Of a DNA stretch of 64,000 nt, positions 52,809 to 60,489 are shown piece after piece. A model generated the notes under the pieces. It saw nothing but the letters and a program-made list of their open reading frames with translations, had not been told where the DNA came from and made no database searches. Both the position numbers and the translations under genes were made by a program. Positions within the stretch are counted from its first letter, which is position 1, and each line of letters begins with the position of its first letter. Location of the stretch: assembly GCF_018555385.1 (NCBI RefSeq), contig NZ_JAFEJS010000004.1:62001-126000 (forward strand), in the 5' to 3' direction. This DNA is from Bifidobacterium santillanense. Its GTDB lineage: Bacteria; Actinomycetota; Actinomycetes; Actinomycetales; Bifidobacteriaceae.

Positions 52809-54365
52809 ATGACCGATTTCACCCCCGCAACCCCCGTACTCATCCCCATCCGCGACCACGCCGAGGAACTCGCCAAGGCCGAGGCCGGCGTCGCCGCCCA
52901 GGCCGCCAAGCGCAACGACCGCTGGTACCCGAAGTTCCACATCGCCTCCAACGGCGGCTGGATCAACGACCCGAACGGCCTGTGCTACTACAAGGGCCGC
53001 TGGCACGTCTTCTACCAGCTGCACCCGTACGGCACCCAGTGGGGCCCGATGCACTGGGGCCACGTCTCCTCCACCGACATGCTCAACTGGAAGCGCGAGC
53101 CGATCATGTTCGCCCCCTCGCTCGAGCAGGAGAAGGACGGCGTGTTCTCCGGCTCCGCCGTCATCGACGACAACGGCGACCTCAAGTTCTACTACACCGG
53201 CCACCGCTGGGCCAACGGCCATGACAACACCGGCGGCGACTGGCAGGTCCAGATGCTCGCCACCCCGGACAACGACGAGCTCACCTCCGCCACCAAGCAG
53301 GGCATGATCATCGACTGCCCGACCGACAAGGTCGACCACCACTACCGCGATCCGAAGGTCTGGAAGACCGGCGACAAGTGGTACATGACCTTCGGCGTCT
53401 CCTCCGCCGAGAAGCGCGGCCAGATGTGGCTGTTCTCCTCCGACGACATGGTGCGCTGGACCTACGAGCGCGTGCTGTTCGAGCACCCGGATCCGGATGT
53501 CTTCATGCTCGAGTGCCCCGACTTCTTCCCGATCAAGGACAAGGACGGCAACGAGAAGTGGGTCATCGGTTTCTCCGCGATGGGCGCGAAGAAGAACGGC
53601 TTCATGAACCGCAACGTCAACAACGCCGGCTACATGATCGGCACCTGGACCCCGGGCGAGGCGTTCCAGCCGGAGACCGAGTTCCGCCTGTGGGACTGCG
53701 GCCACAACTACTACGCGCCGCAGTCGTTCAACACGAACGGCCGTCAGATCGTCTACGGCTGGATGAGCCCGTTCGTCGATCCGGTCCCGATGCAGGACGA
53801 CGGCTGGTGCGGCCAGATGACCCTGCCGCGCGAGATCACCCTCGGCGAGGACGGCGACGTCGTCACCGCTCCGGTCAAGGAGATGGAGGGTCTGCGCGAG
53901 GACACCATCGACCTCGGCCCCGTCACCCTCGACTTGGACGGCGAGAAGGTCATCGCCGACGACGAGCGCGCCGTCGAGATCGAGCTGACCATCGATCTGG
54001 CGCACTCCACCGCCGAGCGCTGCGGCCTCAAGGTCAACGCCACCGAGGACGGCGCGTACACCTACGTCGCGTACGACGACCAGATCGGCCGCGTCGTGGT
54101 GGACCGTCAGGCGATGAAGTACGGCGACAAGGGCTACCGCACCGCACCGCTCACCGACGCCGAGCTCGCCTCCGGCAAGCTGGACCTGCGCGTGTTCGTC
54201 GACCGCGGCTCCGTCGAGGTGTACGTCAACGGCGGCCACCAGGTGCTGAGCTCCTACTCCTACGCCTCCGAGGGCCCGCGCGCGATCAAGCTGGTCGCCG
54301 AGTCCGGCTCCCTGAAGGTCGAGTCCCTCAAGCTCCACCACATGAAGTCCATCGGTCTGGAGTGA
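52809..54365 (+). CDS. cscA: GH32 beta-fructofuranosidase
   Basis: 518 residues from ATG 52809, AAGGA 6 nt upstream. Cytosolic enzyme splitting sucrose and short fructo-oligosaccharides. GH32 triad: nucleophile Asp54 in WINDPNG, Asp181 in YRDPKVW, acid/base Glu235 in MLECPDFF. C-terminal beta-sandwich ends FVDRGSVEVYVNGG. With cscB and cscR it makes the usual bifidobacterial sucrose module. Strong GC3 codon bias suggests high expression. Confidence 0.95.
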   Translation: MTDFTPATPVLIPIRDHAEELAKAEAGVAAQAAKRNDRWYPKFHIASNGGWINDPNGLCYYKGRWHVFYQLHPYGTQWGPMHWGHVSSTDMLNWKREPIMFAPSLEQEKDGVFSGSAVIDDNGDLKFYYTGHRWANGHDNTGGDWQVQMLATPDNDELTSATKQGMIIDCPTDKVDHHYRDPKVWKTGDKWYMTFGVSSAEKRGQMWLFSSDDMVRWTYERVLFEHPDPDVFMLECPDFFPIKDKDGNEKWVIGFSAMGAKKNGFMNRNVNNAGYMIGTWTPGEAFQPETEFRLWDCGHNYYAPQSFNTNGRQIVYGWMSPFVDPVPMQDDGWCGQMTLPREITLGEDGDVVTAPVKEMEGLREDTIDLGPVTLDLDGEKVIADDERAVEIELTIDLAHSTAERCGLKVNATEDGAYTYVAYDDQIGRVVVDRQAMKYGDKGYRTAPLTDAELASGKLDLRVFVDRGSVEVYVNGGHQVLSSYSYASEGPRAIKLVAESGSLKVESLKLHHMKSIGLE

Positions 54366-54676
54366 TCCGTCCGGCGGTCCGGTCCGCCCGAACCGACGGA
54401 TTCCGTCCTCCTTCCCCATCTCTCTTCCATTCCTCTCCATCACCGGGAAGGCCCCGGAGAGACGTTTCCGCCACCATATGGCGGGGATGTCCCTCCGGGG
54501 CCTTTCCGTATGGAGGAGGTCGACGGGGCGCGGCATCGCCATGCGCCGCTATACTGTGACGCGGTTAGTCATGGCCGGCTGGCGCGCAGGCTCCTCACCT
54601 TACTGCTCCACGCCCCGGCCGCGAGCGCCGGGCCCTCCCCAGACGGCGGGTCGGCGCGGAAAGCAAGGTGAATCCC
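54366..54676. other. Intergenic region before the NitT/TauT-type permease
   Basis: 311 nt holding the GH32 terminator and a TATACT at about 54549 that could be the permease promoter. No riboswitch core recognised. Confidence 0.4.
54446..54507 (+). terminator. Terminator of the sucrose operon
   Basis: Arms GGAAGGCCCCGGAG (54446-54459) and CTCCGGGGCCTTTCC (54493-54507) with one bulge, ending in TTTCC. The enclosed loop has a further CCGCC/GGCGG hairpin. Confidence 0.7.
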
Positions 54677-55507
54677 ATGTCCACAGCATCAGCATCGTCA
54701 TCGGCATCGTCCCCATCGCCCGCGGCCTCCCTCGCGAAGCGAGCCAAACGCCACATCCCCACGGTCATCGCCGTCGTCGTCCTGTTCGCCGCGTGGGAGG
54801 CGTGGGTGCGCATCGGCCATGTGCCGTCGACGATGATCCCCGCGCCGAGCGAGATCGCGCAGGCGACGGTCGAGGTGTGGTCCACGCTCGGCCCGGCAGC
54901 CGCGGTGACCACGTACGAGGGCGTGGTCGGATTCCTGTTCGCGGTGCTGTTCGGCATTCTCATCGGCATCGGCCTGTACTGCTCGCGCACGTTCAACGCG
55001 GCGTTCTACCCATTGCTCGCCGCCGCGCAGACGATGCCGCTCATCTCCATCGCCCCGCTGTTCCTCATCTGGTTCGGTTTCGAGACGTACGGCAAGATCG
55101 TCATCACCGCGGTGTTCGGCCTGTTCCCGATCGCCGTGCAGACCGTGCGCGGCCTCGAGGCGGTGCCCGAGTTCTACTCGGACGTGGCCCTCACCTGCGG
55201 CGCGACGCGATGGTGGACGCTGTGGCACGTCAAGCTCAGGGTCGCGGCCCGCCAGATCTACGGCGGCATCCGCGTCTCCGGCGCGTACATCTTCGCCACC
55301 GCCTCCACCGCCGAGTATCTGGGCGCGCGCAAGGGCCTCGGCATCTGGCTGCAGGCCGCGTACAACTCGTTCCGCACGCCGCTGATCTTCTCGGCGACGT
55401 TCACGATCATCGCGATGACGTGCCTGCTGCTCATCGCGGTAAATATCAGCGAGCGGTTGCTGCTCGGCCCGGTCGGCAAGGACGCCGACCCCGACGCCGA
55501 CCAGTGA
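54677..55507 (+). CDS. ABC transporter permease, NitT/TauT (thiamine-precursor) type
   Basis: 276 residues from ATG 54677 (a GTG at 54668 is an alternative; AAGG is just upstream). Six helices and the SsuC/ThiX-type EAA loop FYSDVALTCGATRWWTLWHVK, here seen as LTCGATRWWTLWHVK. Precedes an NMT1/THI5-like binding protein, suggesting import of a thiamine pyrimidine precursor. The matching ATPase is not in the window. Confidence 0.85.
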   Translation: MSTASASSSASSPSPAASLAKRAKRHIPTVIAVVVLFAAWEAWVRIGHVPSTMIPAPSEIAQATVEVWSTLGPAAAVTTYEGVVGFLFAVLFGILIGIGLYCSRTFNAAFYPLLAAAQTMPLISIAPLFLIWFGFETYGKIVITAVFGLFPIAVQTVRGLEAVPEFYSDVALTCGATRWWTLWHVKLRVAARQIYGGIRVSGAYIFATASTAEYLGARKGLGIWLQAAYNSFRTPLIFSATFTIIAMTCLLLIAVNISERLLLGPVGKDADPDADQ

Positions 55508-55557
55508 GTCGGCCGGCGGGCCCGCCTCCCCGTTCCCGTCCGGTAGTCCCTTGCCCC

Positions 55558-55743
55558 TATAATGGCAGACGCTTGTCCGGCGTGTGGCAAACGACCTCCC
55601 CTCCCTTTCATCGCTTCATTCGTCGAGGGGACGGCCGGGGCGCCGGTCGGGCGGATCGTCAGGCCCTCCATGCCGTTCTCTGCCGATTGTCCGTCCGAAG
55701 CGACACCCAGAGAACGGCTGAGAGAACGAACTAGGGATTCATC
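55558..55743 (+). promoter_or_regulatory. Promoter and long leader of the binding-protein gene
   Basis: TATAAT at 55558-55563 gives a leader of about 175 nt before ATG 55744. The leader can form a stem between GCCGTTCTCT (about 55671) and AGAGAACGGC (about 55711). GGCTGAGA is present near the end, but the rest of a TPP riboswitch is missing. Confidence 0.45.
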
Positions 55744-56808
55744 ATGAAGCACAGCCTTGTGAACAAGGCCATCGCCCTCGTGGGCGCCATCGCCATGACT
55801 CTCGGCTTCACGGCGTGCGGCCAGAGCAACGACACCTCCTCCACCTCCAACGGCAACCTGAAGAAGGTCACGTTCATGCTGTCCTGGGCGCCGGACACCA
55901 ACCACATCGGCGTCTACGTCGCCAAGAACAAGGGCTGGTTCAAGGACCAGGGCCTCGACGTGGACATCGTCGCGGTCGCGCAGGCCGGCGCCGAGCAGGC
56001 CGTGAACAACGGCAACGCCGACTTCGCCCTGTCCAACCTGACCAACGTGGGCATGTACAACCTCAAGGGCGCGCACCTGAAGCAGGTGCTGCAGGTCCAG
56101 CAGAAGCCGAGCGCGATCTGGTGCGCGCTCGCCTCGAACACCGCCATCAAGTCCCCGAAGGACCTGGACGGCAAGACGTTCGCCACGTTCGGCTCGAACG
56201 AGTCCGACGCGGTCGTGCGCCGCATGATCCAGACCGACGGCGGCAAGGGCGAGTTCGACAAGGTCACCGTCGGCACCTCCACGTTCAAGACGCTCGAGTC
56301 CGGCAAGGCCGACTTCGGCGGCTTCTACGCCACCTGGGAGGGCGTGCAGGCCGACATGTACGGCCCGAAGCTCAACTGCTTCACCGAGCCCGACTACGGC
56401 GTACCCGGCAACGCGGACGCGATCGGCGTGATCACCAGCGACAAGACCATCAAGAACGATCCTGAGCTGGTCAAGAAGTTCACCCAGGCCACGCAGAAGG
56501 GCTACGAGTACGCATACTCGCACCCGGACGACGCCGCGCAGATCCTCGTCGACGAGGCCCCGGAGGCCAACCTCGAGCTCAAGTTCGTCAAGAAGAGCAT
56601 GCAGACCATCGTCGACGGCCAGTACTGGGGCGACCCGGCCAAGATCAAGGACGGCTCGTTCGTGCTCGGCACCAACGACTTCGTCGAGCCGCAGAAGTAC
56701 TTCGACTTCCTGGCCCAGGAGGACGCCTACACCGACTCCCACGACAACGTGATCCACGAGGCCCCGAACACCAAGGACTTCGCCACCAACGAGTTCCTCG
56801 GCAAGTAG
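55744..56808 (+). CDS. NMT1/THI5-like substrate-binding lipoprotein (ThiY-like)
   Basis: 354 residues. Lipoprotein signal ends FTACGQS. Family pattern of hydroxymethylpyrimidine-binding proteins: SWAPDTNHIGVYVAKNKGW at the N-terminus, then GLDVDIV and a NADFALSN loop. Extracytoplasmic, works with the upstream permease. Own promoter in the 236-nt gap. Substrate (thiamine pyrimidine moiety) is inferred from family; ribosome binding site is weak (TAGGGA). Confidence 0.85.
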   Translation: MKHSLVNKAIALVGAIAMTLGFTACGQSNDTSSTSNGNLKKVTFMLSWAPDTNHIGVYVAKNKGWFKDQGLDVDIVAVAQAGAEQAVNNGNADFALSNLTNVGMYNLKGAHLKQVLQVQQKPSAIWCALASNTAIKSPKDLDGKTFATFGSNESDAVVRRMIQTDGGKGEFDKVTVGTSTFKTLESGKADFGGFYATWEGVQADMYGPKLNCFTEPDYGVPGNADAIGVITSDKTIKNDPELVKKFTQATQKGYEYAYSHPDDAAQILVDEAPEANLELKFVKKSMQTIVDGQYWGDPAKIKDGSFVLGTNDFVEPQKYFDFLAQEDAYTDSHDNVIHEAPNTKDFATNEFLGK

Positions 56809-56852
56809 CAACGATGGTCCCCCGCCCGGCGGGAAGACCATCATCGTCGTGC

Positions 56853-56915
56853 ACCGCACCTCCGATCGTCGAGATCCGAACCGCCTCGGCCCGACGATCG
56901 GAGGTGCGGTTTCTT
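56853..56915 (+). terminator. Terminator of the binding-protein gene
   Basis: Perfect 19-bp arms (56853-56871 and 56892-56910) followed by TTCTT. Confidence 0.85.
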
Positions 56916-57060
56916 ATGCGCGGGAGACACCCTCCCACTCCCACGCCGCGGATGCCCATGATCACCATCCCCGCCCCGCCGCTCCCCGTCGACCGATGGC
57001 ATGCCGCCATCCGAGACCACGGACACCGACCGCCCCTCCACCATCAATAGGAGACCTCAC

Positions 57061-58344
57061 ATGAACGCACACTCCCTCGTCCGCGTCATCGCGTGCGTGG
57101 ACACCGGCGTCGACGACGCGATGGCGCTCGCGTACCTGCTCGCCTCGCCACGCGAATGCGAGCTCGCCGGCGTGCTCGCCGGATACGGCAACGTGGACGC
57201 GGACACCGCGTATGCGAACACTCGCCTCGTGCTCGACCTGTTCGGACGCGGCGACATCCCTGTGTTCCGCTCCTCCACGCACCCCTCGTGGGCGGACACG
57301 TTCATCCCGGACGCCGGCTGCGCGCAGTTCCACGGCGTCGACGGGTTGGGCGGCCTGCGCGGCCGGCTCGAATCGACGGTCGGCGGAACGACGGCCAACG
57401 CGCACGAACGCGGCCGTCACGAGACGGCGGCGGACACGTCCGAAACCGCCGGCGGGAACGCGTCCATCGCGAACCCGACGAATGCACCGGACGGCTGCGG
57501 GCGAATCCCCATCGTCTCCGTCGGCGGATACCGCACGGACGACCCCCATGCGAATCCCGCGGTTCCGATCGGAGACCCGACCCCGCGGGGATCGTCGGCG
57601 TCCCGCGCACGACGGCTTCCCCCGAGTCTTGAGAACTCCGGACGGCCGTTCCCCGACGCCGCCATGCAACCGCGATCATCCCGCGACGGCATTGACTTCC
57701 TCGTCGACGAGGTGCGCGCGCATGGCCGCGACGTGACGGTGCTCGCGACCGGGCCGCTCACGGACGTGGACGCGGCGATCACGCGCGCGCCGGACATCGC
57801 GCCGCGCCTGCGGCTCGTGATGATGGGTGGCACGTTCACCCAGCCGGGCAACTGCTGGGACGCGGTGGCCGAGACGAACGTCATCCAGGATCCCGAGGCC
57901 GCTGACCGCGTGTTCCACTCCGGCGCGGACGTGACGATGGTCGGCCTCGATGTGACGCATCAATGTTTGCTGCCGCGCTCCGCCGCCGAACGGTGGCGCG
58001 CGACCGACACGGAGGCGGGCCGCTTCCTCGCAGGAATCACCGAATTCTCGATCGCCGCGAACCTCGAGGCGGATCCGGCGATCTTCGCCGGCGGCATGCC
58101 GCTGCACGACCCGCTGGCGGCAGCGGTCGCCCTCGACCCGTCGCTGGTCACGTGCCTCGATGTCGCGATGCGCGCCGAGACCGCGACCGGCGACTTCACC
58201 GGCGTGCGCGGACGCACGACCGGGGACCCGGTGGGTCTCGTCACGCCCGACGCCCCGCGCGCGCACGTCGCGCTCGGCGTCGACGCGCCGCGGTTCGTCA
58301 GGGGGTTCACCGACCGTCTGACGGCGTTATGCGACATCGCCTGA
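57061..58344 (+). CDS. Inosine/uridine-preferring nucleoside hydrolase family, with insertion
   Basis: 427 residues, about 100 longer than typical. AGGAG 8 nt before ATG 57061. The metal-binding N-terminus reads VDTGVDDAMAL instead of DTDPGxDDAxA, so one Asp is missing. GYGNVD, ATGPLTDVDAA, MMGGTF, NVIQDPEAAD and LDVTHQCLL are otherwise typical. Residues about 105-210 are a low-complexity insertion (for example TSETAGGNASI) with Arg/Pro/Ser-rich stretches. Cytosolic. Its place after a thiamine-precursor transporter suggests nucleoside or pyrimidine salvage; activity is uncertain given the altered metal site. Confidence 0.8.
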   Translation: MNAHSLVRVIACVDTGVDDAMALAYLLASPRECELAGVLAGYGNVDADTAYANTRLVLDLFGRGDIPVFRSSTHPSWADTFIPDAGCAQFHGVDGLGGLRGRLESTVGGTTANAHERGRHETAADTSETAGGNASIANPTNAPDGCGRIPIVSVGGYRTDDPHANPAVPIGDPTPRGSSASRARRLPPSLENSGRPFPDAAMQPRSSRDGIDFLVDEVRAHGRDVTVLATGPLTDVDAAITRAPDIAPRLRLVMMGGTFTQPGNCWDAVAETNVIQDPEAADRVFHSGADVTMVGLDVTHQCLLPRSAAERWRATDTEAGRFLAGITEFSIAANLEADPAIFAGGMPLHDPLAAAVALDPSLVTCLDVAMRAETATGDFTGVRGRTTGDPVGLVTPDAPRAHVALGVDAPRFVRGFTDRLTALCDIA

Positions 58345-58354
58345 CCATGTCCTG

Positions 58355-58501
58355 CATTTCCTAGGCAGGTTTTTCACTTCCTAGGCAGGTCACTGACGAC
58401 ATACGGGAAACGGAGTGCTGGCAATCCGAGGATTCCAACGCCCCGTCCGTCATATGCTGCCGGTGACCTGCCTAGGAAGTGAAAAACCTGCCTAGGAAAT
58501 G
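58355..58501. repeat. 39-bp perfect inverted repeat with four CCTAGGCAGGT boxes
   Basis: Arms 58355-58393 and 58463-58501 are perfect complements. Each arm holds two copies of TTCCTAGGCAGGT (or its complement), centred on the palindrome CCTAGG. The 69-nt core is unrelated to either neighbour. Lies between the converging nucleoside hydrolase and uppS genes. Confidence 0.9.
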
Positions 58502-58592
58502 AGCACGACCACGGGAAACGGATGCGACCGCCGTTGGCCATGCCGTTTTCGACGATCGGTTCGACGGCACCGGCGATCGCGGCCTCGCCGAG

Positions 58593-59384
58593 CTACTTCT
58601 TCACGCCGCCGAAGCGACGGTCGCGGTGGATGTAGTGGTCGATGGAACGCCACAGGACCTCGCGGCCGCAGTCGGGGAACAGCTCGGGCACGAAGTCGAG
58701 CTCGGCGTAGGCGGCCTCCCACGGCAGGAAGTTGGAGGTGCGCTGCTCGCCGGAGGTGCGAATCACGAGGTCGCAGTCGGGGATGTCCGGGTTGTAGAGG
58801 TGATCGGCGATCATCTTCTCGGTGACGCGGTCACCGGAGATCTTCCCGTCACGCACCTCCTTCGCGATGGCGGCGCAGGCGTCGGCGATCTCGGCGCGGC
58901 CGCCGTAGTTGATGCAGAACACCACGTCGATGACCTTGTTGTTCTTGGTGCGTTCCATCGCGACCTCGAGCTCGTCGATGACCGACTTCCACAGCTTCGG
59001 GCGTCGGCCGGACCAGCGCACGCGCACGCCCCACTCGTCCATCTGCGCGACGCGGCGGTGGATGATCTCACGCGAGAAGCCCATGAGGAAGCGCACCTCC
59101 TGGGGGCTGCGCTTCCAGTTCTCGGTGGAGAACGTGTACAGGCTCAGGTAGCGCACGCCGGCCTCGATCGCACCGGCGATGGTGTCGAAGACGACCGGTT
59201 CGGCGGCCTGATGGCCGTTGGTGCGGATCATGCCGCGCTGCTTGGCCCAGCGGCCGTTGCCGTCCATGATGACGCCGACATGGCGCGGCACCTTGCCCTT
59301 GGGGAAGTCGGGGATGCGCGACGGATCGGAGAAGGGGGCGGCGGGGATGTCCAGCGAAGTGTAGTCGACGTTTTCGAAAGCCAT
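58593..59384 (-). CDS. uppS: Isoprenyl transferase (undecaprenyl diphosphate synthase family)
   Basis: 263 residues from ATG 59384; the frame continues to 59582 but that part overlaps recO. Makes polyprenyl diphosphate for cell wall lipid carrier. Motifs: HVGVIMDGNGRWAKQRG with catalytic Asp41, LYTFSTENWKR, and IRTSGEQRTSNFLPWE. Five nt after the recO stop, so co-transcribed. Confidence 0.95.
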   Translation of the reverse strand: MAFENVDYTSLDIPAAPFSDPSRIPDFPKGKVPRHVGVIMDGNGRWAKQRGMIRTNGHQAAEPVVFDTIAGAIEAGVRYLSLYTFSTENWKRSPQEVRFLMGFSREIIHRRVAQMDEWGVRVRWSGRRPKLWKSVIDELEVAMERTKNNKVIDVVFCINYGGRAEIADACAAIAKEVRDGKISGDRVTEKMIADHLYNPDIPDCDLVIRTSGEQRTSNFLPWEAAYAELDFVPELFPDCGREVLWRSIDHYIHRDRRFGGVKK

Positions 59385-59389
59385 GATTG

Positions 59390-60226
59390 TCAATCTAGCA
59401 GTCGCATCGAACGTAGCGGCCGCTCGAGGTAGTACTCGGCCCAATCCTCCACCAGATGTTCGGTTTCGGGCAGGAGGCCCGTGCCGTCGAGCGTCGTCCA
59501 GTCGCCTTCGACGAGCGCACGCAGCTGCGTGAGCGCCGCCGGGGGGAGCCGACGTGCGTCCGGCGTGTGGTCCCTGCCGCACATGAGGCCGCCGCCCGGC
59601 ATCGACAGGTACATGCCGGACGCGAAGCCGTTCGTTCCCGTTCCCGGCACCGGTCCCGGTCCCGCGGGGACACCGCTCCCGATGCCGCCGGCGGCGTCAC
59701 CGGCGCTCTCCGCGTCCACGCCGGCGCCGTCCATCGCGGGCCGCTCCCCGCACACCACGCAGCTGAACAGCCGCGGCTCCCAGCCGGCGATCGCGAGTGC
59801 GCGCATCACGTACGACGACGAGATGTGGGCGCTCGCGTGCGCATGCCGGGCGAGCGCGTTCAACGCCCCGATGAGGAGCCGGTACTGCGCGGCGGCCCGC
59901 TCGTTCTCGGCGGTGACGAGCTTGTCGGCGGTCTCGACGATGACGTTCGCGGCCGTGTACGCGTCGTAGTCGGCGGTGATCGGGCCGGCGTACGCAGCGA
60001 TCGACTCGGCCTGCGAGACGACGTCGAGCGAATGACCCTGCGCGATGAGCAGGTCGGCGCGCATGAACGGTTCGAGTCGGGCGCCGAAGCGAGATTTGGT
60101 ACGTCGCACGCCCTTGGCGACGGCGCGCACCTTGCCGTGGGATTTGGTCAAGAGGGTGATGATGCGGTCGGCCTCGCCGAGCTTGACGGTGCGCAGCACC
60201 ACGCCTTCGTCTCTGTACAGGGGCAT
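59390..60226 (-). CDS. recO: DNA repair protein RecO
   Basis: 278 residues. OB-fold N-terminus MPLYRDEGVVLRTVKLGEADRI split as YRDEGVVLRTVKLGEADR; zinc site with CVVCG and CGRDH. Acts with RecF/RecR in loading RecA at gaps. A Gly/Pro/Ala-rich insertion of about 35 residues separates the two halves of the zinc site (GSGVPAGPGPVPGTGTNG). Upstream lie three 51-bp spaced palindromes. Confidence 0.92.
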   Translation of the reverse strand: MPLYRDEGVVLRTVKLGEADRIITLLTKSHGKVRAVAKGVRRTKSRFGARLEPFMRADLLIAQGHSLDVVSQAESIAAYAGPITADYDAYTAANVIVETADKLVTAENERAAAQYRLLIGALNALARHAHASAHISSSYVMRALAIAGWEPRLFSCVVCGERPAMDGAGVDAESAGDAAGGIGSGVPAGPGPVPGTGTNGFASGMYLSMPGGGLMCGRDHTPDARRLPPAALTQLRALVEGDWTTLDGTGLLPETEHLVEDWAEYYLERPLRSMRLLD

Positions 60227-60265
60227 GGCACCATACTACGGCCGCCCGCCCCGCGCAGTTCCGCG

Positions 60266-60387
60266 TCCGATTCTATAGAATCGGACGTATTCCACGTCCG
60301 TACGGGCCGATTTCCGTCCGTTCCTATAGGATCGGACATGTTTCGTTTACGAGCGGGCCGCATTTCGTCGGATTCTATAGGAACGGA
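60266..60387. repeat. Three 20-bp palindromes at exact 51-bp spacing upstream of recO
   Basis: TCCGATTCTATAGAATCGGA (60266-60285) and close copies at 60317-60336 and 60368-60387. The 31-nt intervals also share GCGGGCCG-like stretches, so this is a 2.4-copy tandem repeat of a 51-bp unit. It occupies the 263-nt gap between recO and the hydrolase. Confidence 0.85.
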
Positions 60388-60489
60388 CGCCAAGAGAGCG
60401 GGGGGTTGGCGGGACCAGGCCGGGCGGATGGCAACTCGGGTGCAACTCAGGTGGCAACACGTGGATGACGGCTCGGTAGATGGGTCGAT

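Noticed and set aside
55690..55735. TPP riboswitch
   Set aside because: Only GGCTGAGA is present; the other conserved aptamer segments are absent.
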